The notes under the pieces were generated by a model. It was not told where the DNA came from and did no database searches. It saw only the letters and a list, made by a program, of their open reading frames with translations. DNA of 38,173 nucleotides, taken from contig JBJEFI010000095.1 of NCBI GenBank assembly GCA_051873875.1, forward strand, positions 1 to 38,173. Direction: 5' to 3'. The DNA is from JBJEFI01 sp051873875 (GTDB lineage Bacteria > Bacillota > Bacilli > Bacillales > Bacillaceae_G). This document shows positions 18,101 through 26,167 of the stretch, piece after piece. Position 1 is the first letter of the stretch, and every line of letters begins with the position of its first letter. Made by a program: the position numbers and the translations under genes.

Positions 18101-18682
18101 ATCATAAGAATGAAACAAGACTTAGATCGTGTTGGAGAATTAGTAAATGAGATCACTATATTACGCCAACAACAAAATAGATTAGATGAATTAAATAAAG
18201 TAATGCGTGGAAATAGCTTTATTGAATATATTTCATCTGGTCAGTTAAAATATATAGCACTAGAAGCATCTAAGCGTCTGATGGAAATTACAAAAGGTAA
18301 ATATTCTTTATTATTAGATGATGCAACGCATAAATTTTTAATTCGGGATCATACGAGTGGTGGCTATACACGTTCAACAGATTCATTATCTGGAGGCGAA
18401 TTATTTTTGACATCACTTTCACTTGCTTTAGCGCTATCTTCTCATATTCAATTAAAAAATTCAGCACCATTAGAATTTTTCTTCTTAGATGAAGGATTTG
18501 GTACACTAGATGAACATATTTTAGATACAGCAATGAGCTCTTTAGAAAAATTGCATAGTAATGTTATGAGTGTAGGAATTATTAGTCATGTGAAGGAAAT
18601 TCAAGAAAGAATCCCAGTAAAATTACTTGTTACAGCGGCCTCAAGTGGGGAAGGTAGTAAAGTAAAATTAGAATATAGTTAA
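15137..18682 (+). CDS. sbcC: Exonuclease SbcCD subunit C (Rad50-like ATPase)
   Basis: An 1181-aa SMC-like ATPase and partner of SbcD. The N-terminal ATP-binding lobe has Walker A GSTGSGKS (35-42) and the Q-loop-containing segment VVLPQGKFSEFL. A very long Glu/Lys/Gln-rich coiled coil occupies about 185-1040 and is interrupted by the zinc hook CPVCG (C589, C592) that links two molecules. The C-terminal lobe holds the signature LSGGE (1084-1088) and Walker B FFLDEGFGTLD (D1118, E1119). It is slightly longer than the B. subtilis protein, with the difference presumably in the coiled coil. It overlaps sbcD by ATGA, consistent with a coupled two-gene operon. Confidence 0.96.
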   Translation: MKPIMLEIKGFQSFRDIQTIAFETLTSKGLFGIFGSTGSGKSTILDAIMYALYGKVSREQQNEFINVNEREAFVRYTFELKSGTGRRRFIVKRSVRKNASDKYQTPNVVLSEVVVRDGEETIEVIGEKVREVNELIENLIGLKMDDFTRAVVLPQGKFSEFLKIDPSKRNEMLERIFGLEKYGRQLTDKMKKKAADNRKELEKKEEVIATYGDISQEKLTQLIDEKKILQEQKQVIVEKQKQVATQYEEGKEVRGLIEELEHNKKREELLLLQEEKIRLVEGEMKRATKAAEIMPLIDNANEVEEQLAELSNSLIEEENIQKKHRTCLDDQEKEYKKAIAEKEKKMPDLLVKKNELTIVKKDTIQLQQLNQQLIGKKMQWKQQQEERNNLQHEIELKESEQKKITSQLEEKKQLLQTLIVSSETRKQIQTGNSLEKEIQKANLQLVEEKNAIEKKRVAILLDTQEVDALTTILQEKITTFEAEKQQLLHYEKQPQWSDEDFQDFNQRIFAKENEMKQLEDNLEENEQVQVALMKIEKELETFQNEMMMLRDEEGSVAAQLQDIVEKIEQWKVHNLAATLAQNLHEDDPCPVCGNTHKIKLAEQQDQTLLTSYEKEHQQLATSLEKIRKRCTEITIYLSTKTAKEKELKEQYALLHNQICVLSVEELKKDIEKLKVQTNQALQNKKEVEDKIKYYLKTTQVLERERLELESKINQIKMRIEVEEKDLKQRMEKTATLEAQYEDLQKEFAPLQSLYKNQMFSQLSLDITAKDEQREKVDKEYQVLEQQLKDILSQLDQDKNILVQMNETLKTCEDEQKDLEGKINELLLKIETICGTKEPNAYYDEIVAQLEQLTKRVEEKQMELQKIQDLLEASNNTVVSLRSTKQAQQVQLEKERKRIERLLVQNEFENEEQVIIDYRDEQTRQKMMEQVQVYTTELLKVHTLIRTIHEKLNNRSITEEAWVALVDEKETINKEIDTLTKQIASLESIIIRMKQDLDRVGELVNEITILRQQQNRLDELNKVMRGNSFIEYISSGQLKYIALEASKRLMEITKGKYSLLLDDATHKFLIRDHTSGGYTRSTDSLSGGELFLTSLSLALALSSHIQLKNSAPLEFFFLDEGFGTLDEHILDTAMSSLEKLHSNVMSVGIISHVKEIQERIPVKLLVTAASSGEGSKVKLEYS

Positions 18683-18683
18683 A

Positions 18684-18706
18684 AGGAAGGTGATTTATAC
18701 CTTCCT
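18684..18706 (+). terminator. Weak terminator-like hairpin after sbcC
   Basis: AGGAAGGT (18684-18691) pairs perfectly with ACCTTCCT (18699-18706) around a 7-base loop just past the sbcC stop, but no T-run follows. Confidence 0.5.
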
Positions 18707-18787
18707 ATAAAAGTGTAATTCTGAATATTTAATCATTTTAATGAAGAAAGGAAGAAATAAATAAATAGTACTAATTATTCTAAATGA

Positions 18788-19172
18788 AAAAATTCAAAGC
18801 TTGTTCAACAAATGATTGCAAAAATGACAGCAAACTTAGAAATTGCAAGATTATTAGTTTATCGTGTAGATGAGTTAGAAAATAATGGTAAGAGTAATAC
18901 CCATGGCATCTTTAGCAAAATGGCAAGCTTGTGATATGGCTTTTAAAGCTGCAAGTGATGCTGTTCAAATTCACGAGGCATATGGATATAGCAATGATTT
19001 TCCGGTGTAACGATATTTACGAAATGCCAAAGCGCCTGTTATTTATGAAGGAACAAGAGAAGTACATACGATTATGCAAGCAGAAGATGCACTTGGATAC
19101 CGTAAAGATAAATTCTTACGTAAAAACCTTCCTTCCTGGCCATATAATGATAGTTTAATTAGTAATAAATGA
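18788..19172 (+). pseudogene. Decayed acyl-CoA dehydrogenase, C-terminal remnant
   Basis: Only the C-terminal third of an acyl-CoA dehydrogenase remains, in two frames. Bases 18788 to about 18899 read KLVQQMIAKMTANLEIARLLVYRVDEL, followed by a frameshift near 18895-18903. The next frame reads SLAKWQACDMAFKAASDAVQIHEAYGYS, then meets TAA at 19008, where relatives have Glu (PVERYLRN). It continues in the same frame as RYLRNAKAPVIYEGTREVHTIMQAE to the natural stop at 19172. The fragment resembles glutaryl-CoA or other short-chain acyl-CoA dehydrogenases. The N-terminal flavin and substrate-binding portion is absent. It lies before thiolase and SDR genes of the same pathway. A nonsense codon, a frameshift and a 5' deletion together rule out a working enzyme. 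Confidence 0.85.
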
Positions 19173-19176
19173 GGGT

Positions 19177-19207
19177 AAAAGAGATAGCTGGTTATCTATC
19201 TCTTTTT
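19177..19207 (+). terminator. Terminator after the acyl-CoA dehydrogenase remnant
   Basis: AAAAGAGATA (19177-19186) pairs with TATCTCTTTT (19197-19206), with a run of five Ts at its 3' end. It survives from the former gene and separates it from the thiolase. Confidence 0.75.
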
Positions 19208-19291
19208 AGTAGGTTTATTGTTCGAAAAATCAAAACAATTAGATTAAAATGGAAGTGTATGTTATTTCTTCAAATCAGAGGGGGCGTTTGT

Positions 19292-20446
19292 TTGAGGGAG
19301 GTTGTAATAGTAGAAGGTGTTAGGACTCCTATTGGGAAATATAAAGGAAGTTTAAAAAACATTAGACCTGAAAATTTAGCGGCAATTGTATTAAAAGAAT
19401 TAATAGTAAGAAGCAAGGTAAGTTCTGCATTAGTTGATGATGTTATTCTAGGCTGTGTAACACAAAGTAAAGAACAGGCAGGAGATATTGCTCGAATTTC
19501 TACATTATTAGCAGATTTTCCAATAACAGTTCCAGGCGTAACAATTGATAGACAATGTGGTTCAAGCCTACAAGCAATTAGTTTTGCTTCCCAAGCCATC
19601 ATGAGTGGAGATATGGATATTGTTATTGCTGGTGGAGTAGAGAGTATGACGCGAGTTCCTATGTTCTCGAATTTACAAGATGCTAAATGGAATGAAGAAT
19701 TAGTAAGACGTTATGGTCCCATTAATCAAGGATTATCAGCAGAGTTAATAAATGAAAAATGGAATTTCACTCGCGAACAATTGGATGCATTTTCATTAAA
19801 TAGTCATAAAAAAGCATTGGCAGCACAACAAGAAGGACGATTTATAAACGAAATTTTACCAATTCCATATTTAACAGAAGATGGTGAGCAATGCACTCTT
19901 TCAAATGATGAAGGACCAAGATCAAATACAACAATAGAAAAACTTGCATCTTTGAAGCCTGTATTTAAAGAAGATGGAAAAATTCATGCTGGAAACGCAA
20001 GTCAAATTAGTGATGGAGCATCAGCTGTATTACTTATGTCAATGGAAAAGGCAAAAGAATTACAGCTAAAACCAAAATTTAAAATAGTTGCTCGTAGCAT
20101 TATTGGTTCTGATCCTACTTTAATGTTAACAGGACCAATTCCAGCAACTTTTAAAGTGTTAGAAAAAGCAGGATTATCGCTTGAAGAAATTGATTTATTC
20201 GAAATCAACGAGGCTTTTGCTTCTGTTCCTTTATGTTGGTTACAAGAAACAGGTGTACCAGAAGAAAAATTAAATGTAAATGGAGGCGCAATTGCATTAG
20301 GGCATCCTCTTGGGGCAACTGGAACAAGAATTACAGTAACGTTAATGAATGAAATGGAAAGAAGAAAAGCTCGTTATGGTTTAATTGCCATATGTGAAGG
20401 ACATGGAATGGCCAATGCCACTATTATTGAAAGAATAGAAGAGTAG
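19292..20446 (+). CDS. Thiolase family protein (acetyl-CoA C-acyltransferase)
   Basis: A 384-aa thiolase that cleaves 3-ketoacyl-CoA in beta-oxidation or condenses acetyl-CoA. The nucleophilic Cys is in RQCGSSLQA, followed by GGVESMTRVPM, INEAFA, NGGAIALGHPLGATG with the catalytic His, and the second catalytic Cys in AICEGHGMANA. The last motif is more often CEGGGMANA, so His replaces a Gly here. The start is TTG 19292, placed 7 bp after AGAGGGGG. The upstream in-frame extension to 19169 has no similarity to thiolases and runs through the terminator. Followed after 10 bp by the SDR gene. It appears intact although the acyl-CoA dehydrogenase upstream is broken. Confidence 0.92.
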   Translation: MREVVIVEGVRTPIGKYKGSLKNIRPENLAAIVLKELIVRSKVSSALVDDVILGCVTQSKEQAGDIARISTLLADFPITVPGVTIDRQCGSSLQAISFASQAIMSGDMDIVIAGGVESMTRVPMFSNLQDAKWNEELVRRYGPINQGLSAELINEKWNFTREQLDAFSLNSHKKALAAQQEGRFINEILPIPYLTEDGEQCTLSNDEGPRSNTTIEKLASLKPVFKEDGKIHAGNASQISDGASAVLLMSMEKAKELQLKPKFKIVARSIIGSDPTLMLTGPIPATFKVLEKAGLSLEEIDLFEINEAFASVPLCWLQETGVPEEKLNVNGGAIALGHPLGATGTRITVTLMNEMERRKARYGLIAICEGHGMANATIIERIEE

Positions 20447-20456
20447 GAGGATATAT

Positions 20457-21221
20457 ATGGAGCTAAATAAAGTAGTAGCAATTGTAACAGGTGGAGCATC
20501 AGGCTTAGGAGAGGCAGTATGTCGACATATTATTTCAAAAGGTGGAAAAGTATGTATTCTTGATTTACAAGAGGAGAAGGGAATTACGTTTGTAGAAGAA
20601 TTGGGAAAAGAAAATAGTCTTTTTATTAAAACAGATGTAACAGATGAGGCAAGTGTATCAAAGGCTATAAATGGTGCAATCGAAAAATTCGGTAAAATAA
20701 ATGTTGCTGTAAATTGCGCTGGAATTGTGATTGCTAAAAAAGTATTATCAAAACGTGGCATCCATGATTTAAGTAGTTTTGAAAAAGTTTTACGTGTTAA
20801 TGTAGCCGGTACTTTTAATGTAATCCGTTTAGCTGTTGAACAGATGGCTAAAAATGAGCAAAATACTGGTGGAGAACGTGGTGTTATTATTAATACTGCA
20901 TCGATTGCAGCTTTCGATGGACAAGTTGGTCAAGCTGCTTATAGTGCATCTAAAGGGGCTATTGTAGGAATGACATTGCCATTAGCACGTGAATTTGCCC
21001 AACATGGCATTCGAGTAATGGCAATTGCGCCTGGTGTTTTTTATACACCAATGTTCGATGTACTACCAGAAAAAGCACAAGAAGAATTAGCAGCAAAAGT
21101 ACCTTTCCCATCTCGATTAGGAAATCCAGCTGAGTATGCCCAATTAGCAGAAAGTATCATTACAAATGGTATGTTAAATGGAGAAGTGATTCGTTTAGAT
21201 GGAGCTTTACGAATGCAATAA
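20457..21221 (+). CDS. SDR-family 3-hydroxyacyl-CoA dehydrogenase-like oxidoreductase
   Basis: A 254-aa short-chain dehydrogenase. The Rossmann motif TGGASGLGEA sits at the N-terminus and DLQEEKG after strand 2 suggests an NAD preference. NCAG follows, then the catalytic Ser (NTASIAAFDG) and YSASK. The long insert with VLSKRGIHDLSSFEKVLRVNVAGTFNVIR and the closing PFPSRLGNPAEYAQL resemble the HSD17B10-type 3-hydroxyacyl-CoA dehydrogenases. Next to a thiolase, this fits the third step of beta-oxidation. GAGGAG lies 7 bp before the ATG. A strong terminator follows. Confidence 0.88.
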   Translation: MELNKVVAIVTGGASGLGEAVCRHIISKGGKVCILDLQEEKGITFVEELGKENSLFIKTDVTDEASVSKAINGAIEKFGKINVAVNCAGIVIAKKVLSKRGIHDLSSFEKVLRVNVAGTFNVIRLAVEQMAKNEQNTGGERGVIINTASIAAFDGQVGQAAYSASKGAIVGMTLPLAREFAQHGIRVMAIAPGVFYTPMFDVLPEKAQEELAAKVPFPSRLGNPAEYAQLAESIITNGMLNGEVIRLDGALRMQ

Positions 21222-21229
21222 TTAAAAAT

Positions 21230-21263
21230 AAAAAGACTAACAAAATTTGTTGGTCTTTTTTTA
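21230..21263 (+). terminator. Terminator after the thiolase-SDR operon
   Basis: A-rich arm 21230-21241 pairs with 21249-21260 through AAAAAGACTAAC/GTTGGTCTTTTT with one GU pair, and ends in seven Ts. It starts eight bases after the SDR stop. Confidence 0.88.
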
Positions 21264-21422
21264 TATGTACGAATAAAGCCATATCCCTAAACAAAAAATA
21301 TAATTTTGTCGAAAGATGGCGAAGGAAATTATCCAAATGTATATTTCATCCATAATAGACATGTAGTATGATTATATAAAAAGAATTGACAGAAATTTTA
21401 GAATTCGAAAGTAGGGGTTATC

Positions 21423-22217
21423 ATGAAAATATACATAAGTGTCGATATTGAAGGAATTGCAGGAACAACTCATTGGAATGAAACAGAAAAAAATTTATCT
21501 GATTGGTCTCCTTTTGCAAAACAAATGACAGATGAATTACTTGCAGCTATAAAAGGAGCAAAAAAAGCCGGAGCTACTGAAATTATTGTCAAAGATGCTC
21601 ATGATAGTGGAAGAAATATTGATATTTCCCGATTACCTGAAAAAGTGAAATTAATTCGTGGGTGGTCTGGGGACCCATTATGCATGATTACAGGCTTAGA
21701 TGAAAGCTACGATGCTGTATTATTTATTGGTTACCATAGTGCTGGAGGGAAAGAAGGAAATCCTTTAGCACACACATTAAGTACTGTCGGAGATATTAAA
21801 ATAAATGGAGAATACGCTAGTGAATTTTTAATTCATACGTATGCAGCTGCATTATTTAATGTACCTGTTGCATTTATAAGTGGAGATAACAGCCTAATGA
21901 ATGAAGTAAGAGAAGTGAATGAATATATTACCACCCTTCCAACGAAAGAAGGAATAGGAGCTGCGACAATTAATAAAAGTCCAAATCAAGTTATTCGCCA
22001 AACAAAAGAATTAGTTTATAAGGCATTAAGTGGCGATCTTACTAAAAATAAAGTAGAAATTCCTGAAAAATTTGAAGTTGAAATTATTTACAAAGATCAA
22101 GGAAAAGCTTATCGAAATGCATATTACCCTGGTGCTATTCTTCAATCACCAAAAACAGTAAGGTACGAAGAGACAAATTACTACGAGGTTTTACGGATGT
22201 TAAACTTTCTAACGTAA
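21423..22217 (+). CDS. dppA: M55-family D-aminopeptidase, DppA-like
   Basis: A 264-aa zinc peptidase of family M55, which removes N-terminal D-amino acids, chiefly D-Ala, from short peptides. Conserved metal-site residues are visible: D8 and E10 in SVDIEGIAG, H60 in KDAHDSG, H105 in IGYHSAGG and a downstream Glu in NGEYASEFLIH. There is no signal peptide, so it acts in the cytosol on imported peptides. It is the first gene of a ten-gene operon with a peptide importer and murein peptide enzymes, which fits digestion of D-Ala-containing wall peptides. A GTAGGGG ribosome site precedes the ATG. The 201-bp region upstream shows no convincing consensus promoter. Confidence 0.9.
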   Translation: MKIYISVDIEGIAGTTHWNETEKNLSDWSPFAKQMTDELLAAIKGAKKAGATEIIVKDAHDSGRNIDISRLPEKVKLIRGWSGDPLCMITGLDESYDAVLFIGYHSAGGKEGNPLAHTLSTVGDIKINGEYASEFLIHTYAAALFNVPVAFISGDNSLMNEVREVNEYITTLPTKEGIGAATINKSPNQVIRQTKELVYKALSGDLTKNKVEIPEKFEVEIIYKDQGKAYRNAYYPGAILQSPKTVRYEETNYYEVLRMLNFLT

Positions 22218-22229
22218 GGAGAATTTACC

Positions 22230-23318
22230 ATGAAAATAATCGATATTGAACTAGTGACAATAAATGTCCCACTAATTACTCCATTTAAAACCGCGTTACG
22301 AACTGTTTACGCAGTGGAAGATATTGTTGTAAAAGTAAAGACTGATAGTGGACATGTTGGATTCGGTGAAGCAGCACCGACAGCAGTTATCACAGGTGAA
22401 ACATTAGGTTCTATTACAAATGCAATTGAGCAATATATTAAGCCATCTATTATTGGAATGGAAATCATCGAATTAGAAGAAATCATGAAGCGGATTCACG
22501 GTTGCATTTTAAAAAATACTAGCGCAAAAGCAGCGGTTGATATAGCAATATATGATTTATATGCGCAATATTATCAAGCACCTCTTTATCAATTATTAGG
22601 TGCGTATCGAAATGAATTACAAACAGATATAACGATTAGTGTAAATAGTATCGACGAAATGGTGAAAGATAGTATTTTAGCGGTTGAGAAAGGATTTTCT
22701 ATTCTTAAAATTAAAGTAGGAAAAGACTCTCAAAAAGATATTGATCGAATAAAAGCTATTCGTCGTGCTGTTGGAGAAAATATTCGTTTACGAGTAGATG
22801 CAAATCAAGGGTGGTCTTCAAAAGAAGCGATACGAATTATTCGTGCATTAGAAGATTCAAACTTAAATATAGAATTAGTAGAACAACCTGTTCATTATAC
22901 GGATTTTGAAGGATTAAAGGAAGTAACAAGAAATACATATACAAAAATTCTAGCTGATGAAAGTGTATTTTCACCAAAAGAAGCGATTCAAGTAATTCAA
23001 GAAAGAGCAGCGGATTTTATTAATATAAAATTGATGAAAACAGGTGGAATTTATCAAGCGTTAAAAATTTGTAATATTGCGGAAATTTATAATGTAGAAT
23101 GTATGATTGGTTGTATGTTAGAAAGTAAGATTAGTGTTAGTGCCGCTGCCCATCTAGCTGCAGCAAAACGAATGATTACAATGGTAGATTTAGATGGCCC
23201 TGCTCTATGCCAGTATGACCCTATTTATGGTGGTCCAATATTTAACGGTGGTTCAATTCAAATGATAGATAGACAAGGATTAGGATTCCACGAAAATTTA
23301 GTAGGAGGGATAATATGA
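22230..23318 (+). CDS. ykfB: Dipeptide epimerase (L-Ala-D/L-Glu epimerase), YkfB-like
   Basis: A 362-aa enolase-superfamily enzyme of the muconate-lactonizing subgroup. It interconverts L-Ala-D-Glu and L-Ala-L-Glu so that murein dipeptides can be split by ordinary peptidases. The full catalytic set is present: K160 and K162 (LKIKVG), metal ligands D190 (VDANQGW), E218 (VEQP) and D243 (LADES), and K267 (NIKLMKTGG). These fall within one residue of the B. subtilis enzyme's positions. It lies 12 bp after dppA and overlaps the substrate-binding protein gene by 4 bp. Confidence 0.93.
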   Translation: MKIIDIELVTINVPLITPFKTALRTVYAVEDIVVKVKTDSGHVGFGEAAPTAVITGETLGSITNAIEQYIKPSIIGMEIIELEEIMKRIHGCILKNTSAKAAVDIAIYDLYAQYYQAPLYQLLGAYRNELQTDITISVNSIDEMVKDSILAVEKGFSILKIKVGKDSQKDIDRIKAIRRAVGENIRLRVDANQGWSSKEAIRIIRALEDSNLNIELVEQPVHYTDFEGLKEVTRNTYTKILADESVFSPKEAIQVIQERAADFINIKLMKTGGIYQALKICNIAEIYNVECMIGCMLESKISVSAAAHLAAAKRMITMVDLDGPALCQYDPIYGGPIFNGGSIQMIDRQGLGFHENLVGGII

Positions 23319-25144
23319 AAAAATTTTTAGCAGCTGGAATAGCATCTGTATTGCTATTAGCAGGATGTAGTAGTAATGATGCAGGTACATCTAAAAAGCC
23401 TCAAGAATATAAAATGCTATATTCTGGGGAAATTAAGACGCTAAATTATCTAGTAACAGCAGAAACAAATGAATTTGCAGCAGCAGCAAACATGGTAGAT
23501 GGATTAATCGAATATGATAAGTATGGAGTCGTACAACCAGGTTTAGCAACAGAATGGACAGCTTCTCCAGACAACAAAGTGTGGAAATTTAAGCTTCGTA
23601 AAGGGGTTAAATGGTTAACAAGTGACAAAAAAGAATATGCAGAAACACAAGCACAAGATTTCGTTGATGCATTAAAGTATGTATTAGACCCAAAAAATGA
23701 ATCTCAAACCTCTTGGATTGCATATGTCGTTAAAAATGCTGAGAAATATTATAATGGCGAAATTAAAGATTTTAGCCAAGTAGGTGTAAAAGCACTTGAT
23801 GAGTATACAGTTGAATATACATTAGAACAATCAGCACCGTACTTTTTATCAATGCTTAACTATGTATGTTTCTTCCCGGCTAATGGAAAGTTTTTAGCTG
23901 AAAAAGGAACCGAGTTTGGAACAAATAAAGATAATATTTTATACAACGGTGCCTACATTATTGATAAATTTGAACCGCAAAATGAACGTGTTTATGTAGC
24001 AAATGAAACATATTGGGATAAAAAGAATATTCATATTGATCGTTTACGCTACAAATTTAACAAAGAAGCCGCTTCTGTTGAACCGGAATTATTCCTTCGC
24101 GGTGAAATAGATTCTGCAACAATTCCGTCAGCCGTTGTAGATGAGTGGTTTAAAGATAGCAAGAAGAAGGAAAATATTCGTCAAAGTACAAATAGTTTTT
24201 ATTCATACTTCTATGCACTTAATTTCGATCCACAATTTGATAAAAAATATGAGCCAGATAATTGGAAAAAGGCAGTTAATAACTTAAACTTCCGTAAATC
24301 TCTTTTCCATGCATTAAATCGCAAGTCAGCTATGATGACGTTAGAACCAAATAACCCTGAATCAAAATTATCAAATACAATTACTCCAAAAAATTTCGTT
24401 GATGTAAAAGGAACAGATTATACAAATTTAGAACCTTTAGCAAAATTCACAAGTACAGATTCATTTAATGAAGATTTAGCAAAAGAATTTAAAACAAAAG
24501 CAATGACAGAATTAAAAGGAAAAGTAAAATTCCCAGTAAAAATATTAATGCCATACAACTCAGGTATGCCAGATTGGGCAAACCGTTCTCAAGTAATTGA
24601 ACAACAATTAGAAAACTTATTAGGAAAAGATTATATCGATATTATTATTGAAGCAGGTCCAGCCACTGGATTCTTAAAAGATGTTCGTCGTGCAGGTAAG
24701 TTTGCATTATTAGAAGCAAACTGGGGCCCAGACTATGCTGATCCATCAACGTATACTGATCCATTTACAGATGGTGGCACTTACAATAAACCAGAATTAG
24801 CAGAGGGGTACAAAGAAGCAAACGGCCAGACAAAATACAATAACTTAGTACAAGCTGCAAAAGGAAAAACAGGAGATATAGCTGAAAGATACAACGAATT
24901 TGCCAAAGCAGAAGCATTTTTAATTGATCAAGCTTTTGTAATTCCTTATTCCGTTGGTGGAAATGGATATGTTGCCTCTAAACTAAATCCATTTGAAGCT
25001 CAATACTCACCATTTGGTGTTACTGCAGAGAAGTTTAAAGGGCAAAAAGTATTGAAAAAGCCAATGAGCAATGATGAATTTAAAGCAGCACAAGAAAAAT
25101 GGGAAAAAGAACGTGCAGAAGCTTTAAGTAAAGCCAAGCAGTAA
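23315..25144 (+). CDS. oppA: Peptide ABC transporter substrate-binding lipoprotein (OppA/DppE-like)
   Basis: A 609-aa SBP_bac_5 family lipoprotein that captures peptides outside the membrane. The lipoprotein signal MKKFLAAGIASVLLLAGCSS puts the lipidated Cys at residue 18. Family features follow: YKMLYSGEIKTLNYL, EYDKYGVVQPGLATEW, WKFKLRKGVKW, YNGAYIIDKFEP and the late NWGPDYADPSTYTDPF. Its neighbours predict murein tri- or tetrapeptides as ligands, but the gene name used here reflects only the family. GTAGGAGGG gives a strong ribosome site inside the end of ykfB. Confidence 0.92.
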   Translation: MKKFLAAGIASVLLLAGCSSNDAGTSKKPQEYKMLYSGEIKTLNYLVTAETNEFAAAANMVDGLIEYDKYGVVQPGLATEWTASPDNKVWKFKLRKGVKWLTSDKKEYAETQAQDFVDALKYVLDPKNESQTSWIAYVVKNAEKYYNGEIKDFSQVGVKALDEYTVEYTLEQSAPYFLSMLNYVCFFPANGKFLAEKGTEFGTNKDNILYNGAYIIDKFEPQNERVYVANETYWDKKNIHIDRLRYKFNKEAASVEPELFLRGEIDSATIPSAVVDEWFKDSKKKENIRQSTNSFYSYFYALNFDPQFDKKYEPDNWKKAVNNLNFRKSLFHALNRKSAMMTLEPNNPESKLSNTITPKNFVDVKGTDYTNLEPLAKFTSTDSFNEDLAKEFKTKAMTELKGKVKFPVKILMPYNSGMPDWANRSQVIEQQLENLLGKDYIDIIIEAGPATGFLKDVRRAGKFALLEANWGPDYADPSTYTDPFTDGGTYNKPELAEGYKEANGQTKYNNLVQAAKGKTGDIAERYNEFAKAEAFLIDQAFVIPYSVGGNGYVASKLNPFEAQYSPFGVTAEKFKGQKVLKKPMSNDEFKAAQEKWEKERAEALSKAKQ

Positions 25145-25151
25145 TTTCTTG

Positions 25152-25181
25152 AGGCAAGGTCCATTAAAACGGTCCTTGCCT
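25152..25181 (+). terminator. Intra-operon hairpin between oppA-like and oppB-like genes
   Basis: AGGCAAGG (25152-25159) pairs with CCTTGCCT (25174-25181), with two more C-G pairs beyond a T-T mismatch. The following TTCATATTTAG is only weakly T-rich. It probably attenuates or stabilises, giving more binding protein than permease, as at other opp loci. Confidence 0.6.
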
Positions 25182-25222
25182 TCATATTTAGTCTTACAAT
25201 ATAGCTCTATGGAGGTGCCAAT

Positions 25223-26167
25223 ATGTTGCTGTACGCGGGGAAACGGATACTTTACTCTATTTTCACATTATTTATTATTATAACAATTGTTTTTTCGCTA
25301 TTACGATTAATGCCAGAAGAAGGATATTTAGGTTCAGGAGAAGAGAAAATGGCTCCAGAGCAAAAGGAAGCTATTTTAACAAATTTAGGCTTACGTGACC
25401 CATTGCCTGTTCAATTAGGTAATTTTTATAAAAATTTTATTTCAGGTGACTTAGGTGTTTCTATTACATATAGACCAAAAGTTGAAGTAACAGAAATTAT
25501 TGGTGAAAAAATCTTTTATTCACTTAGCTTTGGATTTGGGGCTGTATTACTTTCTTTACTTGTTGGTGTCCCATTAGGGATTTTAATGGCTAGATGGAAA
25601 AGTGGTTGGGTAGATCGTCTTGGTTCAGCATATATTATTTTCATTATCGCTGTTCCAGCAGCAGTTTATTATTTATTTATTCAGCTATATATATCCGATG
25701 TTTTTAAACTCCCCATGTTGTTTGATGAATACAACTCTATTAGTTGGGTTTTACCCTTATTATCGATGGCACTTGCACCAACGGCTTCTTATGCAATGTG
25801 GATGCGACGCTATATGGTAGATGAGCTGAATAAGGATTATATCAAATTGGCAAGAGCAAAAGGGTTAAAAGAGCAAACTATTATGTTTCGTCATGTATTA
25901 AGAAATGCCTTTATTCCAATGGCTCAATATTTACCAACTACATTGTTATATACAATTGTTGGCTCTATTTATATTGAATCTCTTTATTCTATTCCTGGAA
26001 TGGGTGGATTGTTAGTGGAAGCAATTCAACGACAAGATAACCCACTTGTGCAAGCATTAGTAATTGTATATGCCTGTTTAGGAATTGTTGGATTAATACT
26101 TGGGGATATTGCAATGGCAATCGTCGATCCAAGAATTAAATTAGGAAAAGGAGAGAATGTACGCTAA
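25223..26167 (+). CDS. oppB: Peptide ABC transporter permease (OppB/DppB-like)
   Basis: A 314-aa membrane subunit. The N-terminus RILYSIFTLFIIITIVFSLLRLMPEEG is the usual OppB first helix. Five further helices follow, with the cytosolic coupling EAA-type loop YIKLARAKGLKEQTIMFRHVLRNAFIP and the closing SIPGMGGLLVEAI. It forms the translocation channel with the next gene's product. GGAGGTG precedes ATG 25223, and its stop overlaps the next start by one base (TAATG). Confidence 0.93.
   Translation: MLLYAGKRILYSIFTLFIIITIVFSLLRLMPEEGYLGSGEEKMAPEQKEAILTNLGLRDPLPVQLGNFYKNFISGDLGVSITYRPKVEVTEIIGEKIFYSLSFGFGAVLLSLLVGVPLGILMARWKSGWVDRLGSAYIIFIIAVPAAVYYLFIQLYISDVFKLPMLFDEYNSISWVLPLLSMALAPTASYAMWMRRYMVDELNKDYIKLARAKGLKEQTIMFRHVLRNAFIPMAQYLPTTLLYTIVGSIYIESLYSIPGMGGLLVEAIQRQDNPLVQALVIVYACLGIVGLILGDIAMAIVDPRIKLGKGENVR

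Noticed and set aside
15361..18533. Several minus-strand open frames of 70-100 codons inside sbcC
   Set aside because: They are shadows of the coiled-coil coding sequence, without ribosome sites or protein-like composition.
18931..19158. An open frame of 75 codons on the plus strand
   Set aside because: It runs out of frame through the acyl-CoA dehydrogenase remnant, whose recognisable protein sequence is in the other frame; no ribosome site.
21386..21391. Perfect TTGACA ahead of dppA
   Set aside because: A -10 at the proper distance would fall on the ribosome site (AAGTAG region), so it cannot be a working -35 for this gene.
21393..21407. CodY-box-like sequence before dppA
   Set aside because: At best 9 of 15 positions match AATTTTCWGAAAATT, too weak in A/T-rich DNA, although CodY control of dpp would be expected from B. 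subtilis.
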